Shown piece after piece: positions 1 to 5,978 of a stretch of 8,180 nt of DNA. Numbering within the stretch: the stretch's first letter is position 1; each line of letters begins with the position of its first letter. The notes under the pieces were generated by a model. The model saw only the letters and a program-made list of their open reading frames with translations. It did not search any database and was not told where the DNA came from. The position numbers and the translations under genes are program-made. Source of the DNA: Hyphomicrobiales bacterium (GTDB lineage: Bacteria; Pseudomonadota; Alphaproteobacteria; Rhizobiales; Devosiaceae); NCBI GenBank assembly GCA_027082895.1, contig JALWTJ010000099.1, positions 1 through 8,180 on the forward strand, read 5' to 3'.

Positions 1-164
1 AGCCGGGTAACCATGTCGTCGGTCAATGCGTCCTGGGCGGAGCCGATCAGCCGGGCAAGGTGCACCAGATTTTCCAGATCGCCATTGGCCACCAGTTCAT
101 CCACCAGCGCCTCGGCGCGTGACCGCGCTTCGTCCGGTGGCGATGTCTTTGCTGTCTTTGCCAT
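1..164 (-). CDS. DUF1641-like protein, N-terminal part (runs off the left edge)
   Basis: The first 54 codons are present and the rest lies outside the window. The visible protein starts MAKTAKTSPPDEARSRAEAL and continues as a predicted amphipathic helix with the pattern VDELVANGDLENLVHLARLI, ending near DALTDDMVTR. This helical, leucine-rich start with an 'ALTDDMV' segment resembles DUF1641 proteins, small helical proteins of unknown function. From general knowledge, these often sit beside SQR-like FAD oxidoreductases in sulfur-metabolising microbes. The start is well supported: a GGAG ribosome binding site overlaps the stop codon of the upstream SQR-like gene, only 13 bases away, so the two genes are almost certainly co-transcribed and perhaps translationally coupled. 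It may be a membrane-associated or regulatory partner of the oxidoreductase, but that is inference. The family call rests on a short N-terminus and the context, so it is moderate only. Confidence 0.6.
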   Translation of the reverse strand, partial: MAKTAKTSPPDEARSRAEALVDELVANGDLENLVHLARLIGSAQDALTDDMVTR

Positions 165-177
165 GATCTCGCGCTCC

Positions 178-1308
178 TCAAAGAAGTCCGCGCGCCGAGG
201 CCCAGTACAGCTGATTGTAGGCCATCTTGAACCAGTGAACAGCCTTGTTCGGCGCTTTGGGGGCAGGCGGATTGTTGTAATCGAACATGGCATAGGTGGC
301 CCGTTCCTTGCCCGCTTCGATGAAGCAGAACACCTTGCCGTCATAGTCGCGTACCGTCGTGCCGAACTTGATCAGCGCAGCCAGGTTTTCGGCAACGGTT
401 TCCGCCTCGAAATGGGCGGTGGAACCGGCCTTTGAGATCGGCAGGTTGGTGGTATCGCCAACGATATAGACATTGTCGCGCCCCTCCATCAGCAGGCTGT
501 GCCTGTCCGTGGGGATGAAGCCGTTGCCCCCCAGCTTGTTCTTTTCGATCACTTCCATGCCCCGGTGCGGGGGAACAGCCACCAGAAGTTCCGCATCAAC
601 CGTTTCGCCTTCTTCCGAATGCACGATCTTGTTGCCGTCCACTTCCTTCATGTTGAACAGGGTGGTGGTGTTGATGCCCAGCTTGGCAAATTCACCGGTG
701 GCCCATTCGGCAACCGGGGCCAGCGCGTGAATCCGGCCGATGGGATAGGTGTACTGGAACTGAACCTTGTCCGCGATGCCCTTTTCCTTGAAATAGTCAT
801 GCAGGACAAAGGTGACTTCCAGCGGGATCATCGGGCACTTGTGGGGAACACCAACCACGATGCCCACCGTGCCGCCCTTGAAGTCGCGCACCTGACGCAG
901 CATTTCCAGCGCCGCGGCTTCCGAATAGCAGTTGACCGAATTCTCGGCCAGCCCCGGAATGGTTTCGGGTGCTGCCCGTGACCCGGTCGCAATGACCAGC
1001 TGGTCGTAGCCATGGGTCTTGCCCGACTTGGTGACCACCTGATTGTTGTCCAGGTCGAACGTTTCCACCGGGTCCACATGGAATTCGATTTCCGGTTCCA
1101 GAAGGCTGCGCTGATCCCGGTACAGTTCATCGGGGGCCAGGCGTCCGATCGACGTATAAAGCAGTCCGGGCTGGTACATGTGCCGCTCCGACGCCGACAG
1201 CATCGTGATCTGGGCCTTGCCCGAACGAAGCTCGCGCTCCAGCCGCCGGGCAAGATTGTTGGCCACGATCGTGCCCCCCATGCCTCCGCCAACGATCAAA
1301 ATCTTCAT
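178..1308 (-). CDS. sqr: Sulfide:quinone oxidoreductase-like FAD-dependent oxidoreductase
   Basis: Predicted 376-residue flavoprotein of the SQR/flavocytochrome c sulfide dehydrogenase type. Such enzymes oxidise sulfide to sulfane sulfur or polysulfide and pass electrons to membrane quinone. The N-terminal dinucleotide-binding motif GGGMGG is at residues 7-12, followed by YQPGLLYTSIG at 46-55. A second nucleotide-binding region contains ATGS (107-110), and the C-terminal FAD motif is YIVGDTTNLP (281-290). The protein has exactly three cysteines: Cys127, Cys158 (in GVPHKCPMIPLE) and Cys328 (in KVFCFIEAGKERATYAMFDY). Their spacing matches the three redox cysteines known in Acidithiobacillus SQR. 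The tail VHWFKMAYNQLYWASARGLL suits a membrane-docking amphipathic helix. The reading frame stays open upstream to 1389, but the ATG at 1308 is preferred: it directly begins the Rossmann strand MKILIVGGG and has AGGAGG eight bases upstream. The gene lies after TusA and DsrE2-like genes and before a DUF1641-like gene. The exact SQR type, and activity on sulfide rather than another reductant, are inferred. Confidence 0.83.
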   Translation of the reverse strand: MKILIVGGGMGGTIVANNLARRLERELRSGKAQITMLSASERHMYQPGLLYTSIGRLAPDELYRDQRSLLEPEIEFHVDPVETFDLDNNQVVTKSGKTHGYDQLVIATGSRAAPETIPGLAENSVNCYSEAAALEMLRQVRDFKGGTVGIVVGVPHKCPMIPLEVTFVLHDYFKEKGIADKVQFQYTYPIGRIHALAPVAEWATGEFAKLGINTTTLFNMKEVDGNKIVHSEEGETVDAELLVAVPPHRGMEVIEKNKLGGNGFIPTDRHSLLMEGRDNVYIVGDTTNLPISKAGSTAHFEAETVAENLAALIKFGTTVRDYDGKVFCFIEAGKERATYAMFDYNNPPAPKAPNKAVHWFKMAYNQLYWASARGLL

Positions 1309-1316
1309 CTTGCAAT

Positions 1317-1322
1317 CCTCCT
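1317..1322 (-). promoter_or_regulatory. Ribosome binding site of the SQR-like gene
   Basis: A perfect AGGAGG on the minus strand lies eight bases before the ATG at 1308. It decides the start, because the frame is open for another 27 codons upstream with no comparable site. Confidence 0.85.
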
Positions 1323-1381
1323 GTTGCCTTGCTGTATGCGTGTTGCGTTGACGGGCCTCGTTTGTTTCCTGATCTCTTAAG

Positions 1382-1398
1382 CGGACCATTGGTGTCCG
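1382..1398. repeat. Small inverted repeat in the SQR leader
   Basis: CGGAC (1382-1386) and GTCCG (1394-1398) form perfect 5-base arms around CATTGGT. A second nested pairing, ACC-ATT-GGT, is possible at the centre. It sits about 75-90 bases upstream of the SQR start and downstream of the tusA terminator, where an operator for SQR would be expected. The arms are short and chance occurrence is likely in GC-rich DNA, so this is only a candidate site. Confidence 0.22.
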
Positions 1399-1441
1399 TC
1401 ATTTGCCTGTAGTGAACTCCCCGAATGCATGTCCGTTTCGC

Positions 1442-1490
1442 AAAAAGAGCCGGCGGACCCGGGAGCCATTTCCCTTTTCGGGTCTGCCGG
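1442..1490 (-). terminator. Rho-independent terminator between tusA and the SQR gene
   Basis: Reading the minus strand just after the tusA stop codon, the arm CCGGCAGACCC (1490-1480) pairs with GGGTCCGCCGG (1460-1450): 11 positions with one A/C mismatch. A small inner stem TCCC/GGGA (1474-1471 with 1464-1461) can form in the loop. CTCTTTTT follows immediately (1449-1442), so stem plus U-tract has the right polarity for minus-strand transcription. It would end or attenuate transcripts from dsrE2-tusA before the SQR gene, implying either partial read-through or a separate SQR promoter in the remaining roughly 130 bases. I could not identify a convincing -35/-10 pair there. Confidence 0.72.
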
Positions 1491-1492
1491 GT

Positions 1493-1723
1493 CTATTTTG
1501 CCTTGCGCACCACGATGTGCCAGACATCGCCCTCCTGCGTTGTTTCCACCATTTCGTGGCCCACCTTGTTGATCCATTCGGGCACGTCGCTGACCGAACC
1601 TTCATCGGTGGACAGAACCTCAAGTTCGTCCCCGACTTCGATCTGCTTCATTCCCGCGATAAGTTCCATCAACGGCCCCGGGCAATAGGTTCCGCGGGCA
1701 TCAATGATCTTGCGTTCGGACAT
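1493..1723 (-). CDS. tusA: TusA/SirA-family sulfur carrier protein
   Basis: A 76-residue protein, the normal size for TusA. The diagnostic CPGP motif is at residues 14-17 (RGTYCPGPLMEL). Cys14 is the predicted persulfide-carrying residue, followed by the helix LMELIAGMKQIEVGDELEV and the alternating strand/helix order of the fold (TDEGSVSDVPEWINKVGHEMVETTQEGDVWHIVVRKAK). TusA proteins pass sulfane sulfur by persulfide exchange between cytoplasmic proteins. In sulfur oxidisers they are linked to rhodanese, DsrE-type proteins and the sHdr or rDsr pathways; in other bacteria they serve tRNA thiolation or molybdenum cofactor synthesis. Here the gene starts 15 bases after the stop of the DsrE2-like gene, with AAGGGA as ribosome binding site, so they form a tight pair. 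A terminator follows directly. Context favours a role in sulfur handling linked to SQR over tRNA modification; that is inference. Confidence 0.92.
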   Translation of the reverse strand: MSERKIIDARGTYCPGPLMELIAGMKQIEVGDELEVLSTDEGSVSDVPEWINKVGHEMVETTQEGDVWHIVVRKAK

Positions 1724-1738
1724 GGCAATTCCCTTTGT

Positions 1739-2125
1739 TCAGAAGCTCCAGCACTGGCCACCTTCGGCCTCGCTGAGAAACTTTGTCAATCCCATCGGCT
1801 CCGCCACGCAGGGCAGCAACGCCTCTTTCTTGATTTCCATCACGTCCATGGCCATGGAACAGGCATAGATGCGTGCGTCCCCCAATTCGACCGCGCTGTC
1901 GAACAGATCGAGGAAGGGGGGCAGGTTCTTTTCTTCCATAAGAGCGCCAAAGGCCCCTTCGTTGGTCAGGGCCGGTGCCCCCTCCTTGAGAAAATGGGGC
2001 AGGGCATTCATGGACAGGAACACCAGCACATCAAACCCGCTCACCGCCGCAACCGATGCCGCCATGGCGGCAAACTGGAGCTTTTCGCGATCGCCTGAAA
2101 GAACCGTGATACTGACTTTTGACAC
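1739..2125 (-). CDS. DsrE/DsrF-like (DsrE2-type) sulfur-carrier protein
   Basis: A 128-residue protein with the DsrE/DsrF-like fold. Strand 1 is KVSITVLSGDREKLQFAAM (residues 3-21), followed by a second strand FDVLVFLSMNALPHFLK (31-47). The conserved cysteine region is ARIYACSMAMDVMEIKKEALL (84-104). Cys89 in ACSMAMDVM matches the position of the conserved cysteine in DsrE2-type proteins, which carry thiosulfonate or persulfide sulfur. Cys106 and Cys125 are extra. The start is a GTG with GGAGGT six bases upstream, and no ATG nearby fits better. It is the first gene of the minus-strand cluster, directly before tusA. In sulfur oxidisers dsrE2 and tusA often stand together, frequently with a rhodanese, which is absent from this window. 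DsrE2 proteins often have membrane segments; I see no clear one here apart from mildly hydrophobic stretches. Function as a sulfur donor or acceptor for TusA is inferred from family and pairing. Confidence 0.82.
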   Translation of the reverse strand: MSKVSITVLSGDREKLQFAAMAASVAAVSGFDVLVFLSMNALPHFLKEGAPALTNEGAFGALMEEKNLPPFLDLFDSAVELGDARIYACSMAMDVMEIKKEALLPCVAEPMGLTKFLSEAEGGQCWSF

Positions 2126-2131
2126 TGCTTG

Positions 2132-2137
2132 ACCTCC
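2132..2137 (-). promoter_or_regulatory. Ribosome binding site supporting the GTG start of the DsrE2-like gene
   Basis: GGAGGT, embedded in GGGGAGGT on the minus strand, lies six bases before the GTG at 2125. Strength and spacing support the unusual start codon. Confidence 0.75.
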
Positions 2138-2335
2138 CCGGATTTATTTGCCCGCAGCACCTTGCCGGTGCATCCCGGGACAGAACCAGACCTGCGTTTT
2201 TGCGTGCCGGACAGGGAAAAGAAACATTGCGGCCCACCAGCCGGTGCCCCATCATTTCCCCTGACATATGCCCGCAGTCGAGTTTTCACTTTCCTGTTGC
2301 TGCACGGATCGCTATCATGAAATGAGACTGTTGTC

Positions 2336-2369
2336 CATAATTTGACGTACCACGTCATGAGATCATTAT
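2336..2369 (+). promoter_or_regulatory. Candidate iclR promoter/operator region with inverted repeat
   Basis: The perfect inverted repeat TGACGT-ACC-ACGTCA (2343-2357) lies 29 bases upstream of the iclR ATG. It overlaps two possible promoters. TTGACG (2342-2347) with CATTAT (2364-2369) at a 16-base spacing is the better -35/-10 pair, but leaves a leader of only about ten bases. CATAAT (2336-2341) is a good -10 with a poor -35, and would put the repeat over the transcription start. Either way the repeat is placed for autorepression, as is common for IclR proteins, and it may also act on the divergent sulfur genes. No convincing minus-strand promoter was found in 2126-2386. No binding motif for this regulator is known to me. 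Confidence 0.45.
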
Positions 2370-2386
2370 TCACGAGGTGATACATC

Positions 2387-3145
2387 ATGCATTTTGAACG
2401 TTTGATTGCCCTGCTGGAACTGATAGCGGCGGCGGGCAGGCCCGTATCCGTGGCCGAGTTGCAGCGCGCCACCAACCTGCCGCGTCCCACCTGCTACCGC
2501 CTGTTGCAGACCCTGGTTCAGCATCGCCTGATCGTGGCACCAAATGATGATGGGCGCTACCTGATTGGCGACCGGCTGATTCGCATTGCGCTGCTTGGCA
2601 CCTCGGATGCGGACATCTGTCAGGCGGCAGCGCCCGTTCTGCGCAAGGCGGCCGCGCAACTGGGGGACAGCGTGTTCCTGTCCCGGCTGCGCCGGGGCGA
2701 AGTCGAGATCATTCACGTCGAACCCCCCGATGATCCTTCCCGCCCCTATATTCACCCCGGCCTGGGCCGTCGGCCGCTGCATGCCTGCTCCTGTGCCAAG
2801 GCCATCGCCGCCTTTGCCGAACCGGCCTTTCAGCAGCAATTGCTCAATGACGACCTGGCCCGGTTCACCGAGCACACCAAGACCCGCCCCGACGATATCC
2901 GCACTGAACTGGACGCCATCGTCCGGAAGGGCTACGCGGAATGCAATCAGGAGATTGAAACCGGTATCGCCAGCGTTGCCGCTCCGGTGCGGCTGGGCAA
3001 TGTGGGGGTGACCTTTTCGGTTGGGGCCACGGGTTCTGCCCGCAAGTTTTCGACGCATTACCGCGAAAGGATCGGCAAGAGGCTGACGGAAATTTCCGAG
3101 GAGGTGAGCGGCGCCATCCAGCTGTGCAATCTGGTCGAAGCCTGA
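2387..3145 (+). CDS. IclR-family transcriptional regulator
   Basis: A 252-residue protein, the usual IclR length. The N-terminal winged helix-turn-helix covers about residues 1-65, with VSVAELQRATNLPRPTCYRLLQTLVQHRLI containing the recognition helix (about 32-44) and GRYLIGDRLIRIAL as the wing and linker. The C-terminal effector-binding domain (about 75-250) shows the family landmarks GDSVFLSRLRRGEVEIIHVE, GRRPLHACSCAKAIAAF and GYAECNQEIETGIASVAAPV. At the point where most IclR proteins have 'PLHATALGKA', this one has PLHACSCAKA, with Cys134 and Cys136. Cys186 lies in another segment lining the effector site, and Cys36 is in the recognition helix region. The start is an ATG with GAGGTGA upstream. 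It is divergent from the dsrE2-tusA-SQR cluster and likely controls it, itself, or both. The ligand is unknown. IclR proteins usually sense small organic acids or aromatics, so a sulfur-related signal is only a hypothesis. Confidence 0.9.
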   Translation: MHFERLIALLELIAAAGRPVSVAELQRATNLPRPTCYRLLQTLVQHRLIVAPNDDGRYLIGDRLIRIALLGTSDADICQAAAPVLRKAAAQLGDSVFLSRLRRGEVEIIHVEPPDDPSRPYIHPGLGRRPLHACSCAKAIAAFAEPAFQQQLLNDDLARFTEHTKTRPDDIRTELDAIVRKGYAECNQEIETGIASVAAPVRLGNVGVTFSVGATGSARKFSTHYRERIGKRLTEISEEVSGAIQLCNLVEA

Positions 3146-3307
3146 GCGCATATCCGCTCCCGCACCCTTGGTCCGCCACCTGGTTCTGCCAACGGGCCCT
3201 GCCATCCGGTTGGGTGGCCGGCTGTTCCCCGTCGGGCGGATTGGCTCTTCCATTTGTCCGTGCACCTGTTAAACATCCGCCCTGCATCAACGTCAGGAAG
3301 CGCAGAC

Positions 3308-3973
3308 ATGCCGTTTGACCCGGAACAGATTCACGCCGTTGTCTTTGACATGGATGGGGTATTGCTGGATTCGGAGACCCTTTACCGCAAGTTTGCCTTC
3401 CAGACCGCCCGGGAACTGGGCTTCACCATTCCCGAGAAGTTGCACCTGGCCACAATCGGCCTGACCGGTGCGGCCGGGGAGGAACTGATCCGGGCGGAAC
3501 TGGGGGAACATTTTCCTTACGAGGAATTCGATCATGTCTGGCGCGGCCGGGTCGCCGCCGCCATGATGGAGCATGTGCCCCTCAAGCCGGGCGTGCATGA
3601 ACTTCTGGGCACGCTGCAGGGACTGGACATTCCCGCCGCCATAGCGACCTCGTCGAACCATGGGGCGGCCCATCACCATCTGAGCCGTGCCGATATCATT
3701 GCCCATTTCGATGTGCTGGTGACCGGGGACGACGTGGACAATTCCAAACCGCATCCCGAGCCCTTTCTTCTGGCGGCGGAACGCCTGGAAGTGGAGCCGG
3801 AGAACTGCCTTGCGCTGGAGGATTCCTATAATGGCATCCGCGCTGCCTTTGCCGCGGGCATGCAGGCGGTCATGGTGCCCGACCTGCTGCCCCCCACCGA
3901 TGAAATGAAGCGGATCGCCAGCGCCATCGTTCCGGACCTGCACGCCATCCGCAACCGTTTCGAAGCGGGATAG
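3308..3973 (+). CDS. HAD-superfamily (subfamily IA) phosphatase / beta-phosphoglucomutase-like protein
   Basis: A 221-residue HAD hydrolase, typical in length for subfamily IA. Motif I is VVFDMDGVLLDSE (residues 11-23), with nucleophile Asp14 and acid/base Asp16. The helical cap spans roughly 24-90. Motif II is AIATSSNH (111-118), motif III is Lys147 in NSKPHPEPF, and motif IV is CLALEDSYNGIRAAFAAGM with Glu171-Asp172 binding Mg2+. Known relatives dephosphorylate small sugar phosphates or phosphoglycolate, or act as beta-phosphoglucomutases; the sequence alone does not settle the substrate. The ATG at 3308 is chosen because AGGA lies nine bases upstream and motif I then falls at the usual distance from the N-terminus. 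An in-frame TTG at 3254 would add 18 residues without family resemblance. It is 162 bases after iclR on the same strand, so it may be transcribed separately. It converges with the nitrilase gene. Confidence 0.88.
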   Translation: MPFDPEQIHAVVFDMDGVLLDSETLYRKFAFQTARELGFTIPEKLHLATIGLTGAAGEELIRAELGEHFPYEEFDHVWRGRVAAAMMEHVPLKPGVHELLGTLQGLDIPAAIATSSNHGAAHHHLSRADIIAHFDVLVTGDDVDNSKPHPEPFLLAAERLEVEPENCLALEDSYNGIRAAFAAGMQAVMVPDLLPPTDEMKRIASAIVPDLHAIRNRFEAG

Positions 3974-3979
3974 ACGCAC

Positions 3980-4012
3980 ACCTGCGGTCCTTCCTTTCAC
4001 TGGTCCGCCGGT
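3980..4012. terminator. Weak hairpin between convergent HAD and nitrilase genes
   Basis: GCGGTCC (3984-3990) faces GGTCCGC (4002-4008) with one central T/T mismatch, and ACC/GGT (3980-3982 with 4010-4012) extends the stem after a second mismatch. It occupies most of the 48-base gap between two convergent stop codons, a natural place for a shared terminator. There is no T-tract on either side, so it is a weak candidate. Confidence 0.3.
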
Positions 4013-4021
4013 GCCCCGGTT

Positions 4022-4984
4022 TCAGGCACCCTGCGCGTCATCCTGTTCCGTCACGAAGCGGATGGGCGACTGCCTGTTCCGGTTGACACTGAGTGAAAAC
4101 ACGTCCGGGCGCGCATAATGGCCGCTCACATCGAACTTGCGTCGCGAGGCGCGTGCGTCTTCCGGCGCGATGTCCGTGTAAAGGATGCCCTTTTGCTCGT
4201 GCATCGGGCCCGCATGAACGCCGCCAAAGGGCTTGTAGACCACCGCGTCGCCCGGGTTGATCCACTTCTCGCCACCGGCAAACAATTCGTCGAAATGGGG
4301 AATGTCCGGCGGAATGTCGGACATTTCCAGTGCCGTTGCACAACCGATCACCCAGCAGCCGCCCTCCCGTGCAATGTGCTGCATCGTGGCCAGCCATGTG
4401 GCCCCGCTGTCCCATGTCGGGGCAACGTAGATGTCGATATCCTGCGCATAGAGGGAAAAACGTGCCAATGGCATGTAGTTTTCCCAGCACAGCAGGGCAC
4501 CGACCCGGCCCACGGCCGTATCCACCACGTTCAGGCCCGACCCGTCACCAAATCCCCACACCATCCGTTCCGGATTGGTGGGCATCAGTTTGCGGTGGTT
4601 GTTGACGATCCTTCCGTCCGCATCGATGGTGATGCAGGCATTGAACAGGGTGCTGCCGCTGACGGTACCATCCACTTCCTGGTAGCCGGCAACCACGACC
4701 ACGCCATGTTCGCGGGCTGCTTCCTGCAGGGGGGACATCTGCCCCCGTGACAGATCGATGGAGTTTGCCTGCAGGCGGGCAAACAGATCGTCGGTCGTGC
4801 CCATGCCCGCCCCCGGCAGTAGCCGCCACACAAAGGTCGGATAGCCGGGAAACCATGCTTCGGGGAACACCACCATCCGGCTACCCTCATGTGCGGCCTC
4901 CTCGACAAGCGCGACCGCCCGTTCCATGGATTTTTCAAGGTTGAGATAGACGGGGGGCTGCTGGATTACACCAATCTTGATCAT
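4022..4984 (-). CDS. Nitrilase (carbon-nitrogen hydrolase family)
   Basis: A 320-residue nitrilase-superfamily enzyme with the complete catalytic triad: Glu42 in FPEAWFPGYP, Lys132 in HRKLMPTNPERMVWGFGDGSGL, and nucleophile Cys166 in GALLCWENYMPLAR. The CWENYMPLAR motif and the GFGDGSGL segment are hallmarks of true nitrilases (branch 1), which convert a nitrile to its carboxylic acid and ammonia, rather than amidases or N-carbamoylases. Further family segments are YVAPTWDSGATWLATMQHIAREGGCWVIG and the GGEKWINPGDAVVYKPFG region. Length is normal for a bacterial nitrilase; there is no signal peptide, so it is cytoplasmic. AAGGAAGG precedes the ATG. It follows the methyltransferase gene by 39 bases on the same strand, so both are probably one transcript controlled by the divergent LysR gene. 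Substrate class (aliphatic, aryl or arylacetonitrile) cannot be read from the sequence. Confidence 0.92.
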   Translation of the reverse strand: MIKIGVIQQPPVYLNLEKSMERAVALVEEAAHEGSRMVVFPEAWFPGYPTFVWRLLPGAGMGTTDDLFARLQANSIDLSRGQMSPLQEAAREHGVVVVAGYQEVDGTVSGSTLFNACITIDADGRIVNNHRKLMPTNPERMVWGFGDGSGLNVVDTAVGRVGALLCWENYMPLARFSLYAQDIDIYVAPTWDSGATWLATMQHIAREGGCWVIGCATALEMSDIPPDIPHFDELFAGGEKWINPGDAVVYKPFGGVHAGPMHEQKGILYTDIAPEDARASRRKFDVSGHYARPDVFSLSVNRNRQSPIRFVTEQDDAQGA

Positions 4985-5023
4985 GGTACCTTCCTTTCCG
5001 GGAAAAAACGGGATTTCCTGAGC

Positions 5024-5890
5024 TTACCTGGTGGCCGCCGCCACCAGCATTTCGCACGGGCCCTCGAAATGGCCGTCCACCTCGAAAGCGCCAAGGGCGT
5101 CCTCGATTTCTGCCCAGGCGGCATCCTGTTCCGTTTCGGACAGACCGCTGAGCATCTGGTGCAGAGCTCCGAAGCTTTCCTGCTCGAACTGCAGGCATTC
5201 AAGAGCCGAATCGAGTCGCACGGGGGCGGAGACGGTTTCGATCTGTATGTCGTGGAACCCCGCATCCGTGAGGCGTTGCGCCAGAACGTCCGGGTCGCCA
5301 AGGCTGAACGGGCCGGGCTGCCCGGGCGCGGGGGCCGGAAGGCCGGCGCGGCGCCGGATGATGCTGACGGGAACGGAGAAGAAACCGTTCATTTCCGCCC
5401 GGCCATAGGTGATGGCGCCGACCTTTCCACCGTCGCGCAATTGCGTGTGCATGCCCTTGAGCGCCTTTACCTGGTCGGGGAAATAGATCAGCCCGACCCG
5501 CGAGATCACCGCATCAAACGGTTCCGCGTCGATTTCGGACAGATTTTCCCCATCCTTGACCAGCGTTTCCACATGGTCCAGCCGGGCCATGCGGGCATTG
5601 CGTGCCGTGAACTTGAGAATTTCGGGTGAAAGGTCCGTTGCCAGAACGTAACCGGTCGGTCCGGTGCGCCGTGCGGTGGCAATCGTCTGTTCGCCGGCTC
5701 CGGCGGCAACATCCAGCACGCGGCTGCCGGTGGTGACGCCGGTCATGTCCAGCATCATTTCGGTGCACGGCCCGAGCCAGCGCCCCAGCAGGGGGGACCA
5801 GCGATCCCAGGCTGCCGACGCTTCGTCCCACTGGCGCCGGGTCGTTTCCTTGAATTTCTGCGCATCGAATACGGGTTTCGGATTGTTCAT
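5024..5890 (-). CDS. Class I SAM-dependent methyltransferase (UbiE-like)
   Basis: A 288-residue Rossmann-fold methyltransferase. The N-terminal segment QWDEASAAWDRWSPLLGRWL (residues 20-39) is common in UbiE/Coq5-like small-molecule methyltransferases. Motif I is VLDVAAGAGEQ (58-68), the acidic residue after strand 2 is Asp86 in YVLATDLSPE, and the later motif is DAVISRVGLIYFPDQVKALKGMHTQLRDGGKVGAITYG. The C-terminal part carries substrate-binding helices that are less conserved. The substrate is unknown. The ATG at 5890 is preferred over one eight codons upstream because AAGGAG lies seven bases before it. It is the first gene of a two-gene unit with the nitrilase and is divergent from a lysR gene. 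A shared pathway, such as processing of a nitrile-containing or nitrile-derived natural compound, is an inference from position. A role in quinone synthesis is less likely away from ubi genes. Confidence 0.87.
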   Translation of the reverse strand: MNNPKPVFDAQKFKETTRRQWDEASAAWDRWSPLLGRWLGPCTEMMLDMTGVTTGSRVLDVAAGAGEQTIATARRTGPTGYVLATDLSPEILKFTARNARMARLDHVETLVKDGENLSEIDAEPFDAVISRVGLIYFPDQVKALKGMHTQLRDGGKVGAITYGRAEMNGFFSVPVSIIRRRAGLPAPAPGQPGPFSLGDPDVLAQRLTDAGFHDIQIETVSAPVRLDSALECLQFEQESFGALHQMLSGLSETEQDAAWAEIEDALGAFEVDGHFEGPCEMLVAAATR

Positions 5891-5904
5891 CGGTTTGCTC
5901 CTTT

Positions 5905-5942
5905 CAGGTTCCATCTGGACCCTTCAAAGCGTGCCGAACCTG
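5905..5942 (-). repeat. Inverted repeat in the methyltransferase leader
   Basis: CAGGTTC (5905-5911) and GAACCTG (5936-5942) are perfect 7-base arms with a 24-base loop, ending just upstream of the AAGGAG site at 5898-5903. A competing smaller hairpin, GGTCC/GGAACC with one bulge, uses part of the same sequence on the minus-strand transcript. It could influence translation or be a protein-binding site; no direct evidence supports either. Confidence 0.25.
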
Positions 5943-5978
5943 CCCGAAAGCTTCAATTTGCAAAAAATGGACGCCCGA

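Noticed and set aside
13..435. Plus-strand open frame of 140 codons at the left edge
   Set aside because: It is antisense to the SQR-like and DUF1641-like genes, has an arginine/serine-rich composition typical of GC-rich shadow frames, and has no recognisable domain.
1309..1389. 27-codon N-terminal extension of the SQR-like protein
   Set aside because: The extension is polar, would precede the Rossmann motif abnormally, and has no ribosome binding site comparable to the AGGAGG before 1308.
2126..2386. Minus-strand promoter for the dsrE2 operon (TGGACA near 2335 with a weak -10)
   Set aside because: The -35-like TGGACA is good, but no acceptable -10 occurs at 16-18 bases, so no promoter is called.
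3201..3218. GC-rich hairpin GCCATCC-GGTT-GGGTGGC after iclR
   Set aside because: A 7-pair stem with one wobble is possible, but no T-tract follows and GC-rich hairpins are common here, so I do not call it a terminator.
2366..3265. Minus-strand open frame of 299 codons opposite iclR
   Set aside because: It lies antisense to a clear IclR gene over its whole length and its translation shows no domain; long antisense frames are expected at this GC content.
3254..3307. TTG-initiated extension of the HAD gene
   Set aside because: The added 18 residues lack family resemblance, and the ATG at 3308 has a good ribosome binding site and places the DxD motif at the normal position.
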